Below are positions 1 to 11,192 of a DNA stretch of 64,000 bases, one piece after another (the first letter of the stretch is position 1; each line of letters begins with the position of its first letter). The stretch comes from Penelope pileata. Taxonomy: Eukaryota > Chordata > Aves > Galliformes > Cracidae. Under the pieces are notes generated by a model that had not been told where the DNA came from, made no database searches, and was given only the letters and a program-made list of their open reading frames with translations. Position numbers and translations under genes: made by a program. The stretch lies in the NCBI GenBank assembly GCA_013396635.1, contig WBMW01000146.1, positions 62,001 through 126,000 of the forward strand, written 5' to 3'.

Positions 1-2331
1 AGAAATCCTAAATGACAAAATGACAATTAGGGGTGGAGACTGATGCTGTGTTCTCTATGGGACTTGTTCCCAACTTTACCCTCAAGTATTTCACTGTTGA
101 GTCTCTGGGATGAAACATTTTATCTTTAAGCTGTCTGATGATGAAAATCACTGGAAATGAAACCCAGAAGCACAAGACACATTATTTATTTATTTTGAGG
201 GTAATGACTGCAAGTAAGATGATGCAAAAGCATGAAGCCTTCAGGAGCTTCTGCCCTTGCTGACATTTAAGAAATCTCCCACTGAAAAGCAAGGATCTGT
301 TTGGGGCCGATTTCAGGTATCAGAAAGCAATGGTATTTTATTATCAGCGTAAGAACATAATTTCCTGTGGTGGGTGATAGCCAGTTCCCCTTTTGGCAAA
401 GTGTACGTGATGTAGAAAGATCCCTGAAAACTGGATAACTTCACATTGCTGTAGTTCACACTGAGAGAGTCTAACAGCAGTGACAACAGCTGCTGCTGAT
501 ACTCCCTTTATTCACAAAGTTATTGCTAAAATAAAACTTGCCTTAAACTAACGTGAGCTCTCCAGACTCCAGTTGCTCTCTGAAGTCATCATGAGTGTTG
601 CCCAACTCAGCTCACTGTATGACATAGCCTTTATTTAGCTCCTGCCAAAATTAACTTTGTTTAATTTTCTCCAAGCCATAACACTACATCTGAGTTTTTT
701 GGGACTCTGGTTCTTTGCAGTTCTTCCAAGGTTTGGGTCTGCAGTGTGGTTCTCTACCAAGAGAAAAAGAGACAGATATTAGATGAAAGGTACTCTAGAG
801 GGGAAAAAAAGGGAGGACGGTGAATATCAAAAAATGAGAGAGCATTTCTGAGAGTAATTGGACAACTGAGTGCAGGAATGATACAATGTTAGAAAAAAAA
901 TGCACCTTCTGTTTTCAGTTATAAATAAAACCGGTAACCTTATTCTGAACTTTTTTCTTGTTTGTTTTTGTGCTTAGAGGTGCGCTGTTTAGGAGAGGAA
1001 AAGAGAAGTGATTTTTTACATAGACTCTAGGAAGATGCCAGGTATTTCATACAGTACTTTTGTGTTCATTCTTTTTTACATATTTCTTATGTTTTAGATT
1101 TTGGGTTGGTCATACAAATGATTTTAAAGGAAATGCTCCCAAGCAAATCTCGTCTGTGTCTCTAGTTCCTAGCATTTTAGAAAGAAAGATCTTCTGTCTT
1201 GTATGTTTGCATAAAGCCTGAATGCCAGATTTGGAAGATGTAATAAAAAATATACTTTTCTGGGATATGTTCATAGGGAAAGAGAATTCCCCATGACCAA
1301 AAATACCCCAGTAATAAGCATTTTCTCCATGCTGGCACCACCATGACCTTAAATTATGAGCTTGCTCCCATTCGTAGCTGGTTTCCCCTCTTTAAATGTA
1401 CAGTTAAGTCGTTTGTAAATATCATAACTAAATCTGGAAGTGTAATTTAGTGACTCTATTTGAGGATTAAGAAGAAGAATAACATTACTTAGAACCATAT
1501 GTAATCTTTTCTGCTTTGTTTAATTTAGTTTCTACGCTATGCATGCCTTATCTCATAGTCATTCCTTACTCCAGTTCTCGTGATACATTTGCAAAACTAT
1601 TGGTAATACCATAAAAAGTACTATCTTAATGTTAATTTTCTTAGGGAAAGAAATAAAAGTACATAATATGAAGCTGATTCATATAACATTATTGATATAG
1701 AATCATTGTCCTAAGGACGGAAAAAGTTTTGCTAGATCATAATGTTCATTTTCCAACTAGAGAAGATTTAAAACTGTAGAAAGTAGGTATTAGATTTTAC
1801 ACTTGATCATAGTAGCTGGCTTTATTAAGCACTTGGAGCAACACTGTAGTTTCCTTTACCAAGAATGCCAGAGGACTGAAATTCTCTGCTGAGTGTAATG
1901 TACATCCTGGTGCCACCGGTCTTTATTTCATGAAGGTGTTATTTGTCTGCTTTCTTTTCAGAGGGACTAACTCCAGGTGCCGTGGTTATCTGGTGTTTGG
2001 TTACTGTGCCAGAAAGAGATTGACTGATCTGTTTGTGTATATTATTGTTCATTACAGTACTTGCTACCTTTACTCTTGCTGGGCCCAGTTTGTGGATTGT
2101 TACAGTAGTTTAACTCACACCTTGTTATTTCCTCCAGATAGTGTGGATGGTGAAATAATTTTAAAGTCCTAAGCAACTGCTTTTGAAGTTTTTCTGACTG
2201 CTTTTCACATCAAATAGTCTTAATTTGTGGCCTGACTTTTTGTTTCTTTCAATGAAAGCCTGTCCAATTCTATAGGAATGCATTGAACTGTCAACGAACA
2301 TAATTCTGTCATATAGTTGGAAGCAACATGG
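1..2331. other. Noncoding AT-rich sequence
   Basis: No exon, RNA gene or recognisable repeat seen. Only short chance open frames, such as 80 codons at 1930-2172. Confidence 0.6.
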
Positions 2332-2411
2332 GGCAGATCCTCGCCTGGTGCAAATACAATTCCATCAATATTTTTTGGCACTGTTTGAGTTTATAACAGC
2401 TGAAGATCCTT
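2332..2411. repeat. Old palindromic interspersed repeat
   Basis: The left arm GGCAGATCCTCGCCTGGTGC, with AAATACAATTCCATC, and the right arm GTTTATAACAGCTGAAGATC are imperfect reverse complements (AGATCCTC..CTGGTGYAAAT against ..AACAGCTGAAGATCCT). The form matches a palindromic sauropsid repeat usually seen as 'CAGATCCTCAGCTGGTGTAAAT...ATTTACACCAGCTGAGGATCTG'. This suggests a nonautonomous DNA-transposon relic or hairpin element. Family name not assigned. Confidence 0.55.
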
Positions 2412-4394
2412 GTGAGCATGTATATACAAACCAAACATCTTGCTAAGACTCACAGCACTGTCTGTTATGAGACCATAACACTCTCTCACACTAGGTATAA
2501 ATCAGCGAAGACACCTTCACCCTTTGCTTGCTGTAACATTGAGGCAGACGCACAAAAGGAAGTGCCTGAAAGGTTACCATGAACTGGGCAGAGCCAGGAC
2601 ATCTCATAAAACAGCAGCATCCCATGTCATCGACAGCTAGCTTTGGAAAATCTGAGTGTTAGGTGGAAGGAAGACTTTGGAAACCAGACACTGGAGCTCA
2701 ACAGAGCTGTCACAAAGCTGTTCCCAGCATTCCATACCTCCCAAACTGTTCCTTCAGTAGTCTAATCCAAAGCCCAGAAACAAATAGCCACACACAAATA
2801 AATCCTCTGGCACAGCAGGAGCTAAGAAACAGAAATAGCTGTGTCTCAGTTACAAGAAGGATAGATCCTCGGCCAGCACTGGTCCCCAGCTCAGAAGACA
2901 AATTAAATGCAGAGAGACAAAAATGAAAACAAAACAAAAACAAAAAAACCCCAATGTTTTGTTGGGAAAAAAATAAAAAGATTGACCATCAAAAAGCAGC
3001 TGTAAGAAAAATTGATGGGAAATAAATACGTGTGCACACCCGCACGTATGTACATGGGTCCAGTTTCATAACAGAATGTAAAATAAGGAAAAAGAAAGGC
3101 AATTGCATAGGAAATTTCAGCTCAGTATAGGGCCCAGTTATAAGGCAGCCATTTTCCACGGTAACATCACACACAGATTTGTAGTATTCTAAAATCCTTG
3201 ATTTTCCTTATTGTTATTTCCTTGATGTCTTTATGTATCTTACATGGAAAACAGCGGGAAGCCTCATGCTTGTCTTAGTAAGAGATGAATCCGGATTCAT
3301 GTTTTCAAGTTGTTTTAAGATGTAACCATGTACCTGTCCAGTCTAGTCTAAGATTGTTAAAAACCTTTAGTATTACTGACAAGGGAAGAAAAATCATATA
3401 GAAGAGAGCTTATCTTGTGCTTGAATCAAGACAATTGTAAGTGGGATTGCTGTGGTCTTGTTGCATTTGCGAAGCAATTTGATAGGTACTGGTCACTGTG
3501 CATTTGTCGATGTAAAAAACTACTTGTAATTTTGCACTCTCACAGCATGTAGCAAATTGTGCTGATAGATCTGGAAGTGAGATTGCCATCTAATTAAATA
3601 TTAGGATGAATTATCTGATGTTCAATAGTAAAATTAATTAATTTTAATTTTGGCAATAGAATGTAATTGTTTTACTGGCCACAGGACTGAATAGTATTTT
3701 ATAAAGACATCTAATCAACAGCGGTTCTAATACTCGAATTGGCATATGAGAAGCATTTGTCGACGTGTAATTAGGACTCGATCCAATCCTTATTGAAACA
3801 AACTTTCCACTGATTTTAATAAGTAGTACATTAAACTCCGGACACCACGGTTCACAATAATGTGGTATCTCTGCTTTTAGAATTTGGCACTAGACCAACT
3901 TCTGTAATTTAGCTTTCTACAGGGAGTGACCTTACTCATGTTATATGGTATGACAGCTATAAAACAGCTGCCATCAGCTTCGAAGAATGGTAGCTTTATA
4001 AACTGGGAAAGAAGTTTGTCATGGTAGATTGTTACACAGAAGTAGATACAAGTCCAGGAAATATCCCAAAAAGATGATTGTTCAGTAAAAAGACCACTGG
4101 AATGGTCTGAAGAGATTATCGTAAGTTTTAATGACTAAACAGACACTGAGGAAACTTTTCAAAGCTGCATATAGGGAAATTTTTTATATTCCTCATGGCC
4201 ACAGTAATCAATTTCATAATAATCAATAGACAAATCAATTATTCAAACCAGTGGGAGGGACATACTTATTTTTTTGATCTTAATTTCATCCAAATTTTAA
4301 AAATGACTTATTTTAATAAAAGTACCCGGTGTGCAACCCAAATCTCTGTGAAAATAGCAACTATACTTGGGAGCTCTTTGCAGACCTTCTGTAG
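2412..4394. other. Noncoding AT-rich sequence
   Basis: Contains an A-rich stretch at about 2922-2974. About 3440-3780 is AT-rich with several TAATTA-type motifs, but nothing that supports a gene. Open frames on opposite strands at 2663-2943 overlap and show no family. Confidence 0.55.
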
Positions 4395-5350
4395 GATTGG
4401 CCATTCTTCCATGCTCAGTGGTTGCCAGGGCTCAATTCTAGGGTCTGTTCTGTTCAACATTTTTATCACTGATCTGGATGCAGGACTGGAGTACATCACC
4501 AGCAAGCTTGCTGATGGTACAGAACTGAAAGATGTTGCTTACTCTGGAGGGATGAGAGGCTTCCAGATTGGAGCACTGGGCAAACACCAACAGCACAAAG
4601 TTCAATGCAGGCAAATGCCAGGTGCTGCACCTGGGACAGAGCAATGCCAGACCCAGGCACAGTCTGGGAGGTGAGTGGCTGGGTGAGCTCAGCAGAGAGG
4701 AACCTGGGGGGTGCTGGTGGCAGCAGGCTCAGCCTGAGGCAGCAGTGTGCTCTGGCACCCAGAAGGTCAAACTGCACTTTGAGATGCATGAAACATAGTA
4801 TGGCCAGCAGGTCAAAAGAAGTGATTCTCCCCTTTTTAGTGTTGATGCAGCCCCACCTTGAATATTGTGTTCAGTTCTGGGCTCCTCAATGCAGAAAGGA
4901 TGTTAAGGTCCTTGGAGGCCTCCAAGAGGAGGTCCCAAAGCTGGTAATAGGGCTGGAGGGCCTCCTGTGAGGAGAGGCGGAGGGCACTGAGGTTGCCCCG
5001 TCTGGAGGAGAGGGGCTGAGAGGTGACCTCGCTGCTCCCTGCAGCTCCCCGAGGAGGGGGGGCAGAGGGAGGTGCTGGCTCTGCTCCTGGAACTGAAGGC
5101 AGGAGGGGAACGGCACAGAGCTGTGCCATGGAGGGGGGTCAGACTGGGCACTGGGAAACATTTCTGTAGCATGACGGTGGTCAGGCACTGGAACAGGCTT
5201 CCTGGAGGGGTGGCTGATGCCCCGTGCCAGCCAGCAGCCAAGAGGCATTTGGGTGATGCCCTCAAATAACTTTCATTAACTTTTGGTTAACCATGGAGAG
5301 GTCAGGCAGCTGGATTTGATGGTCTTTGTGAGTCCCTTCCTTCAGATAGC
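4395..5350 (+). mobile_element. CR1 LINE, 5'-truncated, 3' part of ORF2 plus 3' UTR
   Basis: Translation near 4410-4530 gives GCQGSILGSVLFNIFITDLD followed by a SKLADGTEL segment. This corresponds to the CR1 reverse transcriptase stretch that normally reads as GVPQGSVLGP..LFNIFINDLD then FADDTKL. The catalytic F-A-D-D has become L-A-D-G, and frameshifts and stops follow, so it is dead. The downstream DNA keeps CR1 landmarks in order: QVLHLGQSNARP, a tract resembling AERNLGG, the PHLEYCVQFWAPQ motif near 4850-4890, and a 3' end near 5270-5340 resembling the CR1 tail (GGATTTGATGGTCTTTGTGA...). It is much more GC-rich than its surroundings. Exact 5' edge uncertain by tens of bases. Confidence 0.9.
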
Positions 5351-7200
5351 CAAGGCATTTTTGCAGCACTTAAACATCTGTTATGTGGCTGACAGTATCT
5401 GCCTACATAATTTTATTAATACTTTCAATGATATTTTGGTGTATGTCTTCTCAACTGATTAAAGTGGGAGTTGCTGGAGATAGCTGCCACCATGCAACCT
5501 AACAGCCATGCAGACCAGCATTCTTCTGATCAACAGAAAACCTTGCGATGCAGATGTCCACGTCTGTGCCAGTTGTCGAGGCTTTTTTATAGCCAGTGGG
5601 AAGAAATGGGTACTTTTAGGCTGTGATTCATCTCAGCCTGCAGCAGACAACTAAAATAAGGCAGAAGAACTCAGTTTTAAAACTGTGCAGTGATCTAGAA
5701 GAAACCGACAGTGACTGGCTTTGGTATGAGCATTCACACTGTAGATATATACAGCTAAGTGAGATCAATCTTGCTCTTCTGAAGAGACGATCTGGCACCT
5801 CTTAACATCACCCTCTGATGCCAAGCAGCCCAACCGTACTGCAAGGATACTATGTAAAATCACATCTAATAGTTTTTGTACAGGTCGAAGATTTTAGTTT
5901 CTGTCCTAATGACCTGCTGAACGTACGAGTCACCAATAAAATCTCCCTTATTGTAATGAGGCTCATTTTTGAGTTCATAAGACAAAGTGTCTTATTAATT
6001 CATCACTTGTAAAAATTATCCCGGTAAATAAGGATAATACTAGCAATCCCTACTGTCTCTTTAATGACTTATTTATCAAAACCTCAAATCATTTAATCCA
6101 TTTGCCTCTCTCAATGACTGAGTAATGAATGCAGAATTATCATTGGAGCATGTGCTGAATGGTGTCTGTGTTCTTACATCACAGTCCTACTGCAGAAAAG
6201 AAATGTTTATGCTGACGTTGATGCTGCTGCTCTAGGTTGCTAACAGGGTCTAAGAAAGTTACTTTAGAGAAGGTTTAGGTGTTTCTCTGCTGTCATTCAG
6301 TTACTTCTATAATGAAGTATAGAGGCACTTTAGGGATACACAAATGGAAAAGTTTTCGCAAATTTGTACTTTCCATGATGCTACTGGCAAACTAAACTAC
6401 TGCATATTGGGAAAATAAACAAGATAAATATTCTTGAGCCGTTTAAAATTTGACTGGAAGAAAAACCTTTTTGCTGAGGACGATCATGTCTCAGCCTCTT
6501 GCAAAACCTCAGAGTGAATAGATTTGTGATTACTGACATCTCATGAGAATTGTGCAAGAGTTTTAGGTGAAGACTGGGTGATCACATTCAAGCATACTGG
6601 GCTGAATTGTTTCTTATGCATATTACAGTCAGGTTGCTTACAGCATGCCTTGAAAATAAGCGTACTGGTATTGGGAAGAGTTAAACTTTTTATATACCTA
6701 CTGGTGGATTGATCCATGTAGGCTCTGTGACTAAACTACTGATGTGCTCAAGGTGGTTTCTTCAAGGGCACTTCAAGCACTTCAGAGTTCTAGAGTTCAA
6801 ACAGTGCATACTTCTGAGATTCATAGATGGAAGATTATTGTGAGCATGGAAATGTGTTTCAGCCACTTTTGGCTGTCATTATTACTGCAAATAAGTTCCA
6901 CGGTGTGGGTGATGCCACAATACAAGGGTTCTCCAGGACTTCCCTTTTTGCTCTAGAATTTGAGCTTTTCCTCTGGAAGTTGTGCAGTCATCTGACGAGC
7001 ACATGTCCTGTGCATGAGAAATGGGAGCAGCTAAATGAGCTTTGCAGAGGTTATGTGGTATTTTTAATAGACCTGTCTCCTGCCTGGGTGTCTGAGGTGC
7101 AGAACTGATGGAACTCAAGTATTAATTACCTCTGTTCTGAATCCACTTGGAGTGGGATTGAAAGAGTGATCACAGAGAAGGGAGTAGAAAGATCTAAATA
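5351..7200. other. Noncoding sequence between two CR1 fragments
   Basis: No supported gene. Around 6020-6050 (GGATAATACTAGCAATCCCT) there is faint MIR-like character, too weak to annotate. Confidence 0.55.
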
Positions 7201-7452
7201 ATAGACTGTAAAGCTGAAAAGACCACTGTGACCATTTGATTCCACGTCACAGCTCTTCCCTGAATTAATTTGTGCTTGAACTTCAGCATCTCTTTTTGAA
7301 AGCCATCCAACATTGATTTATATGTTGCTAGTGCTGGAAAATCTTGCAGACATCTTTAAGCTGTGCTGGCGATTAATCACCTTCGCTATTTTTAAAAAAA
7401 AAAAAAAGCATACCTTTATTTTTGGTCTGAATTTGTCTGATTTTAACTGCTG
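7201..7452 (-). mobile_element. Ancient CR1-family 3' end fragment
   Basis: On the + strand the segment begins ATAGACTGTAAAGCTGAAAA then GACCACTGTGACCATTTGAT, and continues with GAAAGCCATCCAACATTGAT, GCGATTAATCACCTTCGCTA and GGTCTGAATTTGTCTGATTT. This order matches the reverse complement of an old sauropsid CR1/L3-type 3' region (block order recalled, not searched). A run of about 14 A at 7394-7407 interrupts it. Divergence is high, so the insertion is old. Confidence 0.75.
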
Positions 7453-7837
7453 TGAATATCAACTGTGAGCTGTTTCAGAGCATGTTGAGACAATTTCCAT
7501 TCTTCTGCAACTCATCCAGCAAAAGATATGCAGTTCTGACTACTACATTTTATGGTCATTGAGACAGAAAATCAGAGACAGAAAAAAGGAAAGAAAGAAA
7601 TAAACTGATGGGCAGACAGTGCCAGGGTGAGACTAAGGATTTCTTGCTGTAACACTGTTCACTTTGCTACGCTGACAGAGATCATTCAGAGTTGTGTTTT
7701 GGAAAGCTGTTAGGCACTTCATGATGCAGCAGACATGCAGGGAGCTTTTAAAGGTACCTTGGCACCCAGCTTCTTGTGTCTACTGTGGATCTAGGCATGC
7801 CTGAAGACAATAAAATGCTCTGGTATGAACAATCCCT

Positions 7838-7890
7838 CCTTGTCCCCAACCTTTAATCTCTCTCTGCTTCAGTTTGCAAAATGAGGAAAA
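7838..7890 (+). repeat. MIR-type core fragment
   Basis: CCTTGTCCCCAACCTTTAAT, then CTCTCTCTGCTTCAGTTTGC and AAAATGAGGAAAA, matches the MIR segment 'CCTTGGGCAAGTCACTTAACCTCTCTGTGCCTCAGTTT...AAAATG'. The open frame that starts here (7881-8186) is therefore probably meaningless. Confidence 0.45.
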
Positions 7891-8228
7891 TCTATGGAGA
7901 AATGGAGAAGAATGCTGTAAAGACTGGGAATTGTCCATATGCAGGTGTAAAGGAGACCATGGGATTGTGTGAGATAGATATGTTGGCTGGTAACTGTGCT
8001 AAGGAAGGACTTCCATATCACACTTTCATTTGGGAATCTCTGAAGTCCAGAGTTTTTTCTGAACCATTGTTCAGCACTTCAGTTCTCACTGTTGGGTCCA
8101 GCAATCATAATTTCGGTAGCAATGCCAAGTCTGAAGACATCATTGTGACTGCTTTTCAGGTGACCTCAATGAAATCTGAGTTGTGATTAGATTGCTCCAG
8201 TCAGGTTCTTCAGCTTCTTTCTCTTGTC

Positions 8229-8242
8229 CTCTCTCTCTCTCT
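8229..8242. repeat. CT dinucleotide microsatellite
   Basis: Seven CT units. Confidence 0.85.
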
Positions 8243-11076
8243 TACCGTCTTTTATTTTTTGGGAAATGAAAAGGTTTTGAAGAATTCATTTGTTGATTCT
8301 CCATAATGAAGCTCTATTCCTAGTGAGATAAAAAGGCTGCAATATTTGATGGAGATTTTGTGACTCAAAGAATTACTTTTTTGAATAATCCAACATTGTA
8401 TTTTCCAATATCAATTCCAGAACTGAATCTGGAAAAAAAATAAGTGTGTATAACTAGATGCTAAAAGTTCTCGAAAGGAAAAGTTTGATAAGAAATAAAG
8501 AAATTATTTCAAACAGGAAGACATTAGCATGGACCTGGTAAAGATCCAGCATGATTGGGGATTTGCAATTAAGATAATTTCTTGTTTTTTCCTCTTCAAT
8601 TTTCACTCTGGAGGAAATGCTACTTTTATAGCTTCTAGCTCAGCTGTTCCATTTATCTGGATTGTGCTGCAATGACGAAAATAAGGAAAAGGATGTTTTG
8701 CTTTCTTTTTTTTGCCAACTCTTTTTTGTATTGGAAAAAAAAGATTATGAAGTGGAATTATTTTTTGACTGCTCAAGACTGTCTAAAAGTATGCCTTTGT
8801 GCTGTTTCTTATCATACATTTCAACAAACAAGTTTTGAAGGTATTATTTTATGGAGAAGTTTTGTGGGTCTAACTGCTAGCTCCTACGCTCTCAAACACA
8901 TTTGAAATCCTGCCCACTCCTCTTCGTCCCTGTTGATTACTCAGGAAAAGTCCTGTTTTTCTTTAATGGGAGCCTAGCCTGGGAATGGACTTCAGGTTGA
9001 AGGTCTGTCTTTTTATTCAGCTCTCTGTTGGAGTCCACTTGACTAATATTGCAAGGCAGTATTAATACTTTGCCATTAAAACTTGTCAATCCAGAGAGAG
9101 CAGATATGACTCACTGGAAAATATCCCCATGAGAAAAAGACTTTCACAACTGCCTATCTGAATGCACGGAAAGATAAATGCTATGGTTCTGACTTTCCCT
9201 CCAGAGAGAGACTGTTCTTCAGGAAAAGTCAAAACAGACACATGCTCAAGTAGGCTCAACAGATTTTACAAGATATGACATAAACGACAAAGAATTTCTA
9301 GCAGTGGCTCTCTGTAGACGGATTTATGAAAGATCGAGGGCTTGAGGATTAAACTCTCTGTTGGCTGGGGTGACACAACCTGATTATCCAGTCCAGCTGG
9401 AAAAGAGACTATAGCAAAGCCCATCTCAAGAAAATTAATCTAGTTAAATGGTGCAATGCTGTCTTCAGCTGGCAGGATCTTGGTGACACTGAACATAAAC
9501 ACTCATGGATTGTGACTTGCATTGCCATCTTCAAGAGAACAACAAGAGACACGAAGAAAATGTTACTGCGTGTTAAATTCATCACTGCAGGAACTGAACA
9601 AAGTGAACAAAAAGTAAATTGAAGGGATGGTTTCAAAAAGCAGGGAAATATGCAGCTATAGGCCATTAGAAAGATGCATCCAGTAAGTATAATGAAGATT
9701 GATGCTATCTTTAACCCAATTAAATCTTTTTTATACGAAATTACTTTGGCAAAAATATACCTCAGAAATTTTCCTTGCAAAAATTGTTTTGTAGTCCATA
9801 CTTTCCTGTTTTTTATTTTGCATTTTTACTGGAAATCACACTGCCAAACAGATCTGTGCTGGCATCTAGAAGACTTATGCAGAGAAGCAAGGAGCAGGAA
9901 GGATAGGATGGGAAAAATTATATGAGCAAAAATAAATGGGGAAAAATTCTCTATAATGGCATTTTAAAAAGATGCAGATGAAACGTTGCTTCAGATGACA
10001 TGCTTTATTTATTTATTTTTTTAAACAAAACCATGTTGAAAAACATGATAATTATATCTGTGCTATTTTTTATGTCACCTGACAGAATGTCTGAATTATA
10101 ATTAGTTTATGGATGTAGACCTACAAGATGCTAAGGAGAAACACATTTTTTAAAAAGTAATGCTAAAGGTCATGTCCTGAATGTCTTTTTATATTTCTTT
10201 GTATCGTAACTCAGGGCAAAACTGACAGAGGTCAACATTGGGAACTGATAGTGAAAATTGTTGTCCAATTTTTATTTCTGTGAGTAGTTCTGCTGGCTTC
10301 TGCGTGGCTGACCACCGTGGTAGAAGGGAGCAAATCTGTTATCCTTCATCAGCCCTTGCAGCCCTTTAAAAATACATACGAAATTTGGAGAACCCACCAA
10401 ACAGCAGCTCTGTGTATAGAGCCTGAAGTTCCATCACTGCACTTTCCCAGGGGAAACTCATAGGAACCATACCTCTAAGGATCATCCTTGGAGGCTGCTC
10501 AGGAGTAGCAACATCATGGCAGTGCAACCTGGATACTTGAAGAGAATGGTGTTGAGTGTTAAATTCATCACCGCAGACAAAGAACAATTCTTTTCTCTGG
10601 CTTATTTCCATGATTACAGTTATAAAGGTAATACGAGTTGTCCTACCAACTCTTCCTCAGTCTGTCCTTTCTTCCAGGGGACAGTCTGGCCCAGGGCCAT
10701 TCTTTCATTCCACTTGGCATGCTTCCATTTGCCTTTACCCCATAGGAGATGAAGAATTGCAGATTGATGGAATAGCTGACCTGCTTTTGGGTGAGCTTAT
10801 AAATTTTAAAATGATCAGAGCTGTTATTGTTCTGAGGGGCTTGGGTACCTCTAAGTACCACCATATCTTAAAGCCCTGTATTTTCATTTTCAACTGCTGG
10901 AACAAGACTATCCTAATGATGTGGAAAAGGTAGGAGCCTCCAAACCAACTTTTGGTATAGCAACAGGGAAATGTAATGTGCAGGATTTCCTGCAAGTACT
11001 TATCTGGGGGGAATGATGTGGAACAGCTATAAATGAGTAATTTGTCTTCTGAAAATGATTTACAGACCTTAATTAG

Positions 11077-11192
11077 AATGCTTTGCTTTTACATACTGCT
11101 CTTCACCAGTGAACCCCAAAGTGCCTGATAAAAAAAACAAAACAAAAAAAAAAAACGTTGATAGTATTATCCCCATCTTATATACAATGTAG
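11077..11192 (-). repeat. MIR-type fragment split by an A-rich insert
   Basis: TACATACTGCTCTTCACCAG, TGAACCCCAAAGTGCCTGAT and then GTTGATAGTATTATCCCCAT follow, in order, the antisense MIR tail (the 'GCGCTTT...TCAGTATTATCCCCATTTTACA' layout of sauropsid MIR). An A/C-rich tract at 11130-11155 sits between the halves and has probably grown there secondarily. Confidence 0.5.

Noticed and set aside
1930..2172. 80-codon open frame with hydrophobic and Cys-rich content
   Set aside because: No splice sites or homologous motif, and composition matches local AT-rich DNA.
4195..5269. Several overlapping open frames on both strands at 4.2-5.3 kb
   Set aside because: All fall within or beside the CR1 element. 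Only the RT remnant has a meaning, and it is broken.
6020..6060. MIR-like GGATAATACTAGCA
   Set aside because: Too short and without neighbouring MIR blocks.
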